The position numbers were made by a program, and so were the translations under genes. The notes under the pieces were generated by a model. That model saw nothing but the letters and a program-made list of their open reading frames with translations. It searched no databases and had not been told where the DNA came from. A stretch of 64,000 nt of DNA. It comes from Certhia americana (taxonomy: Eukaryota > Chordata > Aves > Passeriformes > Certhiidae). Positions 1 to 12,900 of the stretch are shown piece after piece (position 1 is the stretch's first letter; every line of letters starts with the position of its first letter). The DNA lies in assembly GCA_018697195.1 (NCBI GenBank), contig CM031864.1, positions 16,132,263 through 16,196,262 on the forward strand, in the 5' to 3' direction.

Positions 1-3000
1 ATTTTTATGGCATGTTTGGTTGCTATTCAAAACATTTTTTTTTTCTTAATTGAATAGCAAAATTATTAGGTGAGTAGAATCCTGCATGCATAATAAGAGC
101 ACAATTTAAAGGTGTCCCTAGGCTAATTTATGAAGCACTAAATCAATTGGAAAGTTTTTCCTTTTTCTTAAAGAGGAAACCTGCTTTTTCAGCTGGTTTT
201 GTCTATTTTTTTGGTCTGCACATTGATCATAGCCTGGTACAGTTAGCCAAATGCATATGGGAAAAGAAACAACTGAGAGACGAAACTAATTATATGTACA
301 CTCTTGGTTTGTTTACTTCCCTGTTAACTAGTGCACAAGGCATTACGGAATAAGGTTCACAGGCACTGACCAGTGTGATAGAGAATACAATTAACACACA
401 GGAGTTTTGCAAACAGGTATCTGTGATTGCACGAACACCAGGCTTGTAAATTAACCTAGTAAAATGCTATGTGAAATACTGTTCTTCACAGCCCAGCAAG
501 GATGTGTAGGCACATTAAGTTTCCAATAAACTATGGGAAAAACATGCGTTCCAGAGTAGGTGTTGTTGCTTCTTACTGCCACTGTGTGAAAATGATCCTT
601 AGTGCACACATACAGATCTCAAAGCACATTACAAAAGCAAGCAGGTAGCACTCCCATTTGTAATGACAGCGGACAGAACCACACAGATGGCACCAACTCC
701 CTGACTCATCCACCAACAGAGACAAAAACAAAACCCAAGGCCCTTGCCTAGATCAGCACATTATTGCCGACTCTCATTTTGCATTTGTTGATAGTGCCTT
801 ACAGAAACATGTTCCAAAGTGATATTTTATCCACAGATTATTTTTACTGATGGCAGTTGCTGGACTTCCCTGGTCCAAAAGTCCTCTGAGGAGAAATAGT
901 TTGCAGTTTATACACTGCTCTACAGATAGCCCTACAAAGATCTTTTGTCCTAGTTCCAAGCATAAGATGCTACACAGAAAAATTGATATGTTATACTCAA
1001 CAGGTTTGGACTGACTAATATGTGCATTCACACAAGTAAAAAGCTCTTTTTGGGAAAGAGACAGAAAAGACAGCAGAAATTTCAGCTCATTGGGGGCTAT
1101 TCTGAAGTGTAGCCATTGACTGAGAAAGAAGTTCCTATGTTTTAGTTGTTTTCATCTTTGATTTAAAATGTAATCTGTTCCCTTATTATGTACTCTCATC
1201 CTGGGACATTAAATCACACATTCTGTGGAAATTCCAAAGTCCAAACACATCACTGATAGTTAAATAGGTAATGGTTACACCCAAAACTGGTAAAACAGAC
1301 CTGATTTTATCCAGCAGAACTGCACTATGGATTCACAGAGCTAGTGTTTCATTCTGGTCATGTTTTATGCCTCCCTTTAACTAAAGAGAACGTAAGGATT
1401 TGCATCTATGCATTTTTGTCCTTCAGAAGGACAAATTATATTTCCTGTTCATGTAACTATCATGAGTGCTGCATCCCCTACATGACACAGTTTAAAGGGT
1501 ATAATTAGCAAAATGCAGTCCTTACTTGTCTTACAGATGCCACCATCTGACACTGAAAGGCAGAAAATTCTATTCTTATATCAGTGTTGACAATTACCAG
1601 AATAGCTTGAACTTTACCAGATATCCTGTCCCAAGAAGCTGCCTTTCTAATACAGGATTTTTTACACTGTTATCTATAGGAAGAATAGAAGATGACTCAC
1701 AGAAATATCATTTGGATTTTTTAAAATACCTTGCAGCGTTTTAGGTTCAGAACCTGAGATAGATATATATTTTTCCATTTGGAATACATAATATTATTCT
1801 TCTATCATTTTTATTTGAAAGAAAGATGTATTTATTTAGTTGTCTTATTCTCTATGTTACTCTCTTCTTTACAGCTACGTAATACCCACACCAAAGGCTG
1901 TTGAACCAGCTGCTTAGTAATTCCTCAGAGTAGTTCCTTCAATTACTCTGAAAAATCTCTTCCAAGATGCCTTGCACTAAACTCTCCATAATCAGAGCAG
2001 CCATAGAAAATTGTGATGCAGAAGTCCTTAACAAGTGCAATATGTAATCCAATATTTCACCTGCATGTGTACACTTAGGTTATTTTAAGGTAGGTGTTGA
2101 AACCCTCAGGCAGCATATTGGACTGGGTGAACAGTCAGGGCTACTGGAAGACTATACTAAAATGTTACACCTGGATTCACCACAGGAGAAGGCAAATTGG
2201 ACAAAGAGAACTTATCATAGGATTTAATGATGTTAGCATGCCATTCCAGTGACACTGAAGTGTGACTTATATTCCATAGACTGAAGATGCAATGGGCAGT
2301 GAGAGAAATGTCCCCTTAATTCAACAGACATAGAGTTTATTTTACCAGTTGGAAGTAACTGGGCTCTTTGATGGCAAACAGGAACAACATACATGTACTA
2401 CTTTAAGAAACACTAAGCCCTTGTCTGAGGGCATAAGCACTTAAGCACTGCACCTGTCTCATGCCAGCCTCATTTGCGTGACTGAAATTCACCCTAAATA
2501 CACCACACAAAATATTGCAGAATTTCTGTGCCTCCAAGAAGAAAAAAGGACTGTTCCTAATGTTTTATTAAAGTCTTGTAATTCTGAACTAGTGTGGTGC
2601 CATTTTATATGTGTCGGCAATATCCTCATGAATACCTGTGACAAGTGTCATTAACATAAAACACAAAGTGGAATTGGGCATGATTTAAAATTTAGACACG
2701 CACTTGCCACATTTAAAAATGTACTTCACAGATATATTTTTAAACCATGTATTTTTCAAAAACAAGTCAATTCAATGCCTTATATTTTGAGTTTTAATTC
2801 CAATCAAGCTAATTTCTAGTCATCATGAACACATACCTGCAAGTAATGAAGGTTGTTTAATTAGGTCCAGATAAAATAGCTACAATTCTGTTTCTGATCC
2901 ACCTGTCAAAGCAAATCAGTCTTTTACATGACTTTAAAAAAAACAAATTAGACTAGCTGATGATTTTTTGAATATTCAAGTAGACATACTGAAGAAAAAT

Positions 3001-5070
3001 CCAAACCAAACTTGTGACTGAACAAAAGCCTGGAACGTGACCCCAAAGATGAAGATATCTTGTTCTGCCAGAAGCAGATTTCCAAGCTTGGCATTTGAGG
3101 ATTATGAAGTCATGGACAGGGTGCCAAAAAGTGCTACTGGAAAGGATAGCAGTGACTTCCACAGCTTAGGGCAAGGTAACATTTCAATGCTATGTAAAAT
3201 TAAACAGAAATAACAATGTTAAAGGTCCTACTTAACGCCCCAAAGCCAGGTGATTTCAGAACAGACATGTCTAATTCAAGCCACTATAGTTCTATGGAAA
3301 AAACCCCAAGTTTTCTGTTCCTGCTACTGTTACAGAAACAAATAGAATATCTAAAAGGGCTGATAGGCTTGAAGGCTAAATAATAATTTCTTTTTCATTG
3401 GATTTTAAGATGGGCTGGTAGGCTGTATACAAAAACATTTACCAGTAGGCAGCTGGAAACAAAAACTGACTGTCACTATTGGATTTGACATATATGATGT
3501 TAATTAAAACAACTTAGTGCAGCTCTGAGAAATCACTCGTAATTGTTTAATACTATAGGATCTCAACTAACAATCTCTAAAAGTGTAAGATTAGGCATAA
3601 GTGGTAGGCAACAGACTAGGTAGAAAACTGATTAAAAGCACCTCTCAGACATGAACTGTTAACACCTAGAACATAAAAAAAGTAACTCAAATTTTAGTAC
3701 AGAAATTATCTAATAGGCTCTGGTATGCAAATCAGTCAACACATGCTTGCTGTTTCTGTGCTTACTGTGTACTCAATCCATTAAGTGAGAAGTCACCAAA
3801 ACCAGCAGGGTTTCCTGTGTTTTTTCTCATTTGAGCCTACCAGTTACTCTGCTCAGATGATACTTCTGTCATTCTTTGATTCCCTATCAAAGCAGTTCTA
3901 CAGATGTTACTTTTTAGAGCACTAACTTTTCTCCAATAATTTATGCAGATTGCTTTGGCCATTGTTGCATTTCCTTCTAGATGATGAACTTTTTAATTTT
4001 GATTGATTTATAATTCAGGATGACTTGTTCTTTTCTTCTAACTGGCATTCTAAGCACTATCCTCATATTGTCATTAGTTTGTTTAGATTGGACATTTTTT
4101 GATTTGGCTTTCCAAATCCAGTGAGAGTCAAATGATACTATCATATGTATTCACTGGTTTCTTACCTTACACAGATAAATCCTGTAAAATACAGTTCTGG
4201 TAGAAACAGGGCACAGTTGTGTGCACAGAGTGTGTCAGTTTCCATAATGTTTGGGGGTTTTAATTCTTTTCTCTATGAATAAAATCCAGACACAATAAAG
4301 TCATGGTTTTTCCATTTCCCCAACCACATTCACATGAGAGGAAGTTATGAGTATCAAAGTCTCAAAATCCATTTATGTTTGTTTCATTAGAGTCTCTCCA
4401 CTTTACTGGAAGGAAACTTGTTAGATGATGCAGTCTGATTTGAATCTCACAACCTTATTTTGTGAAAATAGCAATGCATGAACTTGTTATGCCCACATAT
4501 TGCAAACAGTTTAACAGGTCCTTCTTGAAATGAAGATATGACTTTTTTTCACCCTCAGCTTATTTTGCTCAGGTTATAAATGGAACGAATTAGGATCATG
4601 AGTCAGAGGATGAGATTTTTTTATGATGTCATTAGTCTCAGCTTGGGAAGAGCTGAGTATTGACTTGGTTGCCAAACTAAGGAACAGAATTCTGCAAGTG
4701 ATTCACACTCATACAAGTGATACTTGCCTTACTTAGAATACATGCTACATACTAGTTCTTTCTAGGACTGGATGCCCAACATTACCTCCTATTTCTGCAG
4801 TTTTGAAATCACAGGTTGATATGGCCCTGTCTTTATCTGTGAGAGAGGCAGCTCTAGGCTGCTGGCTGTTTAACTGCTGGCTGTTAAAAAGGGTTGTTTT
4901 AACCTGGGCATTTGTACACAATCCACGCCTGACATTGTATATATCCATATGCTTTATGTTAATTAGCTGCCATGTCCAAAAGACTTACATATTCTTGTCT
5001 TTCACTGTCACCTTCACCATACTTAAACGGGATTGTATTGAGCTGTTTTTATTTCTGTGCGTTTTATCTC
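1..5070. other. AT-rich non-coding stretch, no gene recognised
   Basis: No repeat family, RNA gene or protein domain is recognisable here. Open frames are all under 100 codons, hydrophobic or low in complexity, and resemble nothing I know, as expected by chance in AT-rich DNA. Around 4560-4680 the sequence has AP-1-like (TGAGTCA) and CRE-like (TGATGTCA) words close together. That would fit a regulatory element but is not evidence of one. Confidence 0.6.
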
Positions 5071-5176
5071 TAGATCAGAAGTAGATTACATTTATTTGAA
5101 ATATAGTTAAATCAGATGATATTTATTTGAAATACAGTTAGATCAGAAGTAGATGGTATTTATTTGAAATACAGTT
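5071..5176. repeat. Three-copy minisatellite, about 37-bp unit
   Basis: Three head-to-tail copies lie at 5071-5107 (37 bp), 5108-5138 (31 bp) and 5139-5175 (37 bp). Each contains ATTTATTTGAAATA followed by an AGTTA-type junction. The first and third copies share TAGATCAGAAGTAGAT; the middle copy lacks about 6 bp of this. The outer copies resemble each other more closely in length than either resembles the middle one. This suggests duplication of a two-part unit or a deletion in the middle copy. No coding potential is seen. Confidence 0.9.
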
Positions 5177-5306
5177 GCAGCATTGTTTCAGAATATATAA
5201 TATGTCATATATTACTGCACTTTGAGCCTGCAATGTATTGCAAAACTCCTGAAGACTAAAAAATATAAAACTCTGGATTGTTGCTTCCTATTTTCTGGAA
5301 ACAAAG

Positions 5307-5859
5307 AGAATCACAGAATCATAGAATCATAGATTATCCTGAGCTGGATGGAACCCACAAGGATCATCAGACTCCAACTGGCTCTGCACAGGGCTGTCCT
5401 AAGAATCCCACCATGCACCTGAGAGCTTTGTCCAAATGGCTTCTTGAACTCTGATATGACCACCTCCCTGGGGAGCTGTTCCATTGCCCAACTACCATCT
5501 GGGTGAAAAACCTTTTCCTGATATCCAGCCTAGAACTTCCCCTAATACATCTTCATGCTGCGTCCTTGGGTCCTGTCACTGGTCAGTGCCTGTCACTCCT
5601 CTTCCCCTCACAGGGAAATTGTGACTGCAGTGAGGTCTGCCCTCAGTTTCCTCCAGGCTGAAAAGACCCAGTGCCCTCAGCCCCTCCTCACACAGCTTCC
5701 CCTCAAGGCCTTTCACCATCTCTGTTCCCTCCTTTGGATCCTCTCTAACAGCTTTATTGTCTTATATCATGGTGCCCAAAACTGCCCCCCTGAACCCAAC
5801 GTGAGGATGTAGCAGTGCAGAGCAGAGAAGTACAATCACCTCCCTTGCCTGGCTGGCAA
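5307..5859 (-). mobile_element. CR1 LINE, 5'-truncated 3' fragment
   Basis: Read on the minus strand, this ends (5307-5335) in the direct repeat of ATTCTATG-type octamers that closes avian CR1 elements. Upstream of that is the familiar CR1 3' region: a 'GGATATCAGGAAAAGG' word, then 'CAGCTCCCCAGGGAGGTGG', then the 'CCTGGAGGAAACTGAGGGC' segment. The right border near 5859 is the 5' truncation, which is typical because reverse transcription of CR1 usually stops early. About 550 bp remain of a roughly 4.5-kb element. It has no functional ORF, and the open frame on the opposite strand (5555-5812) is a by-product. CR1 does not normally leave clear target duplications, and none is seen. Resemblance to the general CR1 consensus is good, so this is younger than the copy at 36.3 kb. 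I do not assign a subfamily. Confidence 0.95.
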
Positions 5860-8800
5860 TAAATCATCTACTTCTTTGCAGGACATGAAGTCTGGATTAA
5901 AGGTGTTAAGAATACTGGCAAAAATTGGCCAGTGGTAGATTATTTATGCTCACACTTTGCTGACAGGTACACTCAGATTATCGGCTACATGACCTAGAAA
6001 GGTTTTAACCACAAGGAGCAATGAAGACCACACGAGACGCTGTTAACTCTACTGACATTTGACCAGTTTAAACTGGTTGCTACAATAGCATGTGTGTTTA
6101 TTTGACCTCTATTTACTATAGAAACTGCTATTCAGGATTTTGCTAATCTCGCTCCATATTTCCACTTCTCTGTAGGTTACTGGCTGCAGAGAGCCTGCTT
6201 TTGCAAATTATTTTGTGTCATTTGTTGGTGTTAGGATGATACGGTTACTTGCTTATCCTATCAGAACTGGGTTTTCCACCTATTTATGATGTTGTGTGCT
6301 CCAATTAATTTTTATTTCACCTCTCACCTAGCTTTATTATATGTGGCACAATGTTTCTCCAGTTTTACATGCTTCATCAGAACAAAATTCAGTTTGTCAG
6401 TGCTTGTCTGTGTTATAAAAGGGGCAAAAACCTCATGACTTAGATCACAAACCTGCCTCTTCAGAGCACTCACAATCATGCCTTTAAAACCTGCTTTCAA
6501 CAAGCCAGGAAGTATGACACCTTTTTCCCCGACTACAGAGAGCAGGGAGGTGAGGCACTTCACTGTGTAAAATGGCACACACATTTTGTATGTCTTATGT
6601 TCTAATGCTATTAGCTCAAAGCATTGAATTAAATTGAGGAAAGTTAATGACAGGTTTCATTCATGATTGCAGTGACCATGATGAAGGAAAGGGGCAAGAG
6701 AATGGCAGTTTTAATGATTAAACCCCCTCAACACATTGCTTTAACATTACTGCCATAACACAGTGCAATGCCACAGTTAATCAGATCACAGTTACTGCCA
6801 ACGTTCTTGACTAACTTCTTGTGACTGCCCTGTTGGGATGTTCTACAAGATAATCATGTTCTTCATTAATGCTAAGTAAAGGTAGATGCCACACAAATTA
6901 GTATCCTTAATTGTTTACAGTTATAAGCATAGAAGTTATTTGTTTTGCATTCTAATTTGAAATTTGCATTATAAATACATAAAGTACAGTCAAATTCCTC
7001 TTCCCCTGTAAATCTCAGTTTCCACAAAACAGAAGGCTACGAGCACTTAGCAGCCATGTTGTACCATACAAGACTTCCAGTACATGCTGGAAGTATTTTG
7101 CTTACCCCACTAAATAACAGAAGCAAGTCTGTCACTAGATCAGTCAGTAACATCTTGCTTCAATTACTTATTTTTCTGCCTCTGTTAGGTTGTAAGCAAA
7201 CATCTGACTGGTTGAAACCTCCTGCAGGGTCTCATCACATTTTAGGATTGGCACTTTCTCCATATCAATAAAATTCAATTTTAATGTATTTCTAGTGATA
7301 GCACGTGTCAGAGGAATAATTTATTCTATAAAGGACTCACTTTTTGCTGTAGTATGCTCTCATATCCTCACTGAGGACAAAAGAAAATCAAGAAGCCCAG
7401 ACTTGCAGAGGAAGAAAGACAGTACTGGCCAGCTGTAACAGCATTAGATGTGGATATACTACACCCTAGTTCAAGTCAGTGTTTCCTCTGTGCCTTGAGC
7501 AAGTGAGTGGGATTATTTCTATAAATAGGATTAAGAACACTTACAACTACAACTCCAGGATATTTCAGAGTTAAACAATTAGAAGATTTTGGCTTATTTA
7601 GATACTTAAATAGCTCCCCAAAGCAGAGAACTTCTTCAGGTTATAGTAAAACTAGCAAAAAGACACAGGAAATAGGAAACATCTTCCACAATTTGATTCA
7701 TCTTGAAAATTTCTATTAGCAATATTATTTACGCATCATATCAATATTCTGAAAACTCAGAAAAAAGCACCTTGTGTCAAGGAGGAGAAAATATGTTCCC
7801 ATTAAGCAGGGGGGTAAGTCATGTATTGTGTGGGGACTGGTAAGGCTCTGGTAGATGTAGCAGCATGTTCCCATGTTCTCACTGCCATCCTTGTGAGCTC
7901 ACCTCCCTGCAGCAGAGATGGGCTGCAATAGGCTCCTGTACATGAAGGCAGGCCCACACTCCTTACGAGTCAGAAACTACTGCTGTGGACTATGGCAGGA
8001 GGGAGGGGATCTATCTGCAGTACAGGCTTACAAAAGAGGGGTAGAGCAGATCCTTTGAGGACTGCAAAATGTTAAATGGTTGCAACTTAAATCTATCAGA
8101 GGACTTTTACCAGAACCCTACCTGAATAATTATGGTTATAGTATTATGATAAATAGGAACAGGAATAATTTGCATGACTTATGAGAATAATTTCTGATAA
8201 ATGTTGCTAGTCTCTTCTTTATATAGGGGGGTGTTGTGGCTTTTACAATTTTACAGCTATTAATTTGAGGAAATAGGTCATGGAAAGGTTAAGGAAAGGT
8301 TTTAATCATAATTGTGATGACTATTATTTAATAGAAAGCCAGGGAATCTTGCAATTAAAAAAGAATACCAAAATTCTATTTATCCATTGCCAAAACACAA
8401 AGAAATGTCATCATTAATTATACACCATGTTGATTACTAAAAAAGTTGTCATGCATCCCTTTGATACAACAATCACTTGAATGGTGGTATTATACCACTA
8501 TCCACCAAAAACATCTCTTTACAACCTTCAGTTATTGGTGCCATATGGCTCAACAAGCTGATCACATAGACTTGAAGCAGAAAAATCTCATTGAAATCTG
8601 TGCCTTGAATCTTTCTTTATCGTCCTATAGTAGAGAGCAGAACCCTCCTCTTTGTTCATAAAAATATCCACCTATAAAATAATGTATGTACTGTCTGCTG
8701 AATATTCTCTTCTATTCATGAAGTTAAAATTAACTCCTTATTTTAATTGCTTATCAGTTCCATAAGCATAATTCCCATGATTTAACCTGCTTTCATGGGG

Positions 8801-9739
8801 ATCTGCTACCTTTCCATATAGAACTTCATATTTTTATGAATTTTTACTGTTTAAAATGTATATGTATGTAAATTATTATGCATCTGAGCCTTTCACATCA
8901 GAGGTACACTATAAATACTAAATCAACGTAGAAAACATCATGTCTGCTTTAACTTGACTTGATTATGGCTAAATATGAAAAAATAAATTAGCATTTTACT
9001 CTATTTTTAGTTGTCTTCATTGTATTATACTGTGTATTTGCTTCAAGTGTGTAAGTTAAGACCTTTTCCAACTATTTCCTATAAGTTTATGCTAATAAAG
9101 TATAACTTAAAAGAACACATGAGGGACTAGGAAGAGAAAGTCACATGTCTAATACAGATGCTCCTTAACTGAAGGACAAATATGCTGGAAACCTTAAGAT
9201 ACTGAGTTTTGTCTTTTCTCAGAACAGACCCACCTATGGCAGCTGGCAAATGTAGCATAAGTTGTGTTTAAAAAAAGGCTGAGACAATACAAAGCTTTCT
9301 TCTAATTTAGATTACATTTTTGCTCATGTTTTCCATAATTTATTATTGATTTCTCTTAGATTTATTACCTATATTTTAGCTAGTGATTCAAGCGATTTAA
9401 AAAATAAAGCAAATAAAGCTTCAAAATGCTGCAATTCAGCAGTTGTGCCAAAGACTATTTTTCTTGTCCATGGACGTGATTGACATAGGAATGTGACTCA
9501 GGAAGAAAACATTATTAATATGAAGAAAAGTTACAACTTTTGAATTATGTTGGCTTGCCTTGGAAATAATTCCCTGGGTTACATCTGCATTACATATTCT
9601 GATAAGTATATATGGATTCTCTTACACATTTTAGCTTCTTTAATAATTTTGCTAAATGCAGAAGAGGGGAAAATAAAGACATATTATTAATAAACAAGCA
9701 ATTAAACAGGTTAGGGCAACAATGCAATGCTGGTCATTC
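5860..9739. other. Non-coding stretch, no gene recognised
   Basis: Nothing in this stretch is recognisable as a gene or repeat. GC rises modestly at about 7860-8040, without CpG clustering or an open frame. The open frames present are short and unrelated to any family I know. Confidence 0.6.
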
Positions 9740-9910
9740 AGGAACCCTGTGCTAATTTTAATTAGCTACTTTCCCTTGCTTTCAAATGTAATTAAAGCAG
9801 CTTAGTTGTGCTCAGTGATGCAAACCACCTTATTTAATCACTAACATTATTTCCCTGAACTATTAATGATTTTCAAAATGCTTGTTTATGCAGAATTAGA
9901 ACAGTAATTA
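9740..9910. promoter_or_regulatory. Possible conserved non-coding element (AT-rich, homeodomain-type words)
   Basis: This short complex AT-rich block carries several ATTA/TAAT-core words, including TTTTAATTAGC, TGTAATTAAAGC and TATTAATGATT. It has no simple repeat and no coding frame. Clusters of such words in vertebrate gene deserts are often conserved enhancers of developmental genes. The composition is what I see; the function is inference. Without an alignment this is only a candidate. Confidence 0.25.
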
Positions 9911-12900
9911 TCTTACCAGTTAATTTTGTACCTTCACATTTCACACCTCGCTCAAACGTCATTCATTTACCATAGCCTTTCTGTCAAAACAAAGAAATGC
10001 TTGTTCTAAATGTGCTTCTGACTGCCAAATTGAAAGCCAAGTTTTGTAACACTAATAAAGTAGCTCCCAAGTGAAACAGGTGTAGTAATTTAGACCCTTC
10101 CTGTCTTAAGCTTGCACGTACATGCTATGTCTTTTCTTTATTAGCTTTAAAATGAGAGCTTGGTGTGCAAAATAAGCTATTTAATTCAGACTTGTGGAGC
10201 AGAATATAATCTTTAATTTAAACTAGAGCCGTAAAAAAAGGCCTTTAATTTTAACTGGCATGTGCGTGTGAATTTGAATTAATAATCCAGAAAATTGAAA
10301 CTGTTTTGCTGCTGTTGCTGGATAGTGACTGTTCTTCACATGCCCTTAGTTTCCACTCACTCCATTTCTCTCTCCCAAGCTTTGCCTAGTGCCTATTTCA
10401 TGATGTTGCTGTCTTACAGAAAGGGAATTCTTATAAAAAAACAAAGAAAAACTCAGTTGATTGAACTCTTGCAACAACATATTGTGCTGAAAGAAATTCT
10501 TATGTCTGTATATTTCAGTTTACAAAAGGAATATCATTGGTATATTCAATACATCTATTTAATTACATCAGATTATTACATCTCAGATGCATAATCATAA
10601 CCATGAATTTATACTTCAATAAACCATCAGATTTTTTCCTGTTATTTTTTTTAGAGCAAGTCAACAACTAATTGTGGCCTTATAATCACAAAATACAACA
10701 GTCTTACAATCAGCAAGTAACTCTTTCTCCTGACCCTTGTGAGAAAGGAAGTCTTCCCTATTACCAGGAAAACTAAGCAACTGCCAAAAGTCATAAAAAG
10801 AGAATTTGTGGCAGAACTAGAAAAGAGAAAACTCCATCTTTGAGCTGTTCTGAACAGTCTCTGACACTTACCCCACGTTGCACAGCAAGTTCTGGTGGTG
10901 AGCACTAACTGCTGATTTTGCAGGAGGTGGTTTGTGAACCAGATGAGCAACCTATGAAGAGTCAATTCTGACTCTTGCCTCTTTGCCACATCAGACTAAA
11001 TATCTGTTTGTGTAGTCCAATTCCATCAAGTCAAACATTCAACCCAAAAAACTAGAAAACAGCCAAAAAATCCCACTGTAAATGAGGCCTATCCCGTATA
11101 CATTGCATCTGTGGACAGCACAAATGCACATCTGGCAAAACTTCTGAAGAAGGGGACAAAAAAGACTGGATTTGATGCAATGCTTCTACCACTGACAGTT
11201 TTTTGCAGGAAACATAATTGCAAACAGTGTATAAGATCTTAGCTTTTAAAGGCTTGTTAATGCAATTAACTTTCCACACTAAAGCAGTGCATTTGACCTG
11301 CACTGGACCCTTTAAAGTGTAAAGTTACCTGCATAAGAAAAAGGGATAGCTGGATGGACACCTAAGAGGCCAACAAAAATTTTGCAGGTGTTCATCAGAG
11401 GTACTGAGTTACTACAGTCAAGATTTTAAATACTACATCACATTTTGCAAATATGCTTTCTAAATACATTATAAATCATACAAAAGAAAGCAAATCAATA
11501 TGCAAAAAACCTGTTTTAGTTAAAAAGCCATATTTTGTCTAAAAGCTTTACATGTAGCCTGACAAAGTAGTTATATTTTAATATATTTAAATGCATTATG
11601 TTTTTCCAGAGATTCTATAAATTTGAGACAGCTAAAATTATTTCAATATTTTCAGAATGCCCAAGATTCATGGTCTCCTGGCAACTAGCAATCACATGGC
11701 TGGAGAGGTTTTGGCCTACTGTTACAATGCCGTTATATGTTTGGTTGATGATTTATTCAAACCCAGCTGCAAACCTGCTGTTAGCTCCCTCATTGCCTTA
11801 ATGTAGCCAGTCTACCATTCATAACTGTCAAGAACCAATTCATTGGGACTTGAGCTTATTAAGCACCCGAAGTGTGTAGTGAACATACACAGTTTTGTGC
11901 TTTGGAATGTGAATAAACTCTACCCGTCCCATCCGTTTAAATTGAGTCTCTGATGTTTTTAACACCGTGCATTATTTTTATCTTGTTATCAGAATACTCA
12001 GCCATGACCTCCAAAGATTCCATTGTGCACAGCGTGGTGTTAGCAGGTGTCAGTAAAGCCTGGCAACCTCCTGTCTGGGCGCAGGCACAGAGGGAGAGGG
12101 TGGTTAAATACACTGGGCTTGCAAAAAGTTACTGTAGGCACAGAGTATAAGCTTTGTGAAGTCACACAGAAACAGAAAGGACAGGCCCATCTTATGGATA
12201 CAGCACAGTACTTGGAGAAACAGTAATGGACTCATTTTCTTAAATACTGCTTTATTTGAAAGAAGAAAGATGGCTCTGGCAATTAAAGGAGTAATCACAG
12301 TGGATATTTACCTTATTGAGGACAATATATCAATTGTCTTGGTCAAACATGCCAACTGTATAAATAATATAAAAAGGAAATGGGTTTTGAAAATAAAATA
12401 TTACTTAACAAGTTCATTTATATTTTAATCTAACTCCGTTAATTCAATAGTCTCAAAAAGGCATATTTGAATTGCAGGCTTTAATGGGTTTTCATGTTGA
12501 ATAACATGGTAATATGATTTTTCTCCATTCTGTACACATAAGGAACATTCTAAAATGTGTAGCCACAATTACACAGCAATAGTGTGCATGATATTTAATG
12601 CTAGACTGGGAATAAAGCTGGTTCAAACCATTTGGTTTAAAACAATCCTAAACAGCCATTTTAACATAATGATTCTAGTATAATATGCCTTGCTTGAATT
12701 TTAAGAATTGTAGTGGGGAAAAGATAACATTCTGAGCGCTAATTTAATTTAAATTAGGACTACTGTAGAAATCAAGGTCTGACCAAATAACGATTAAATG
12801 AAATTTGAGGTTGTTTTTTTGCTTTTTTATGTTTTGTTTTTGTTCTGACACATAGGACTTAGTACTTCTTGAAGAGGAAATTATTATAAAAATGTCAGCA

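Noticed and set aside
5555..5812. 85-codon plus-strand frame
   Set aside because: It is antisense to the CR1 fragment and arises from that repeat.
10651..10989. 112-codon minus-strand frame
   Set aside because: No recognisable domain; composition is consistent with a chance frame.
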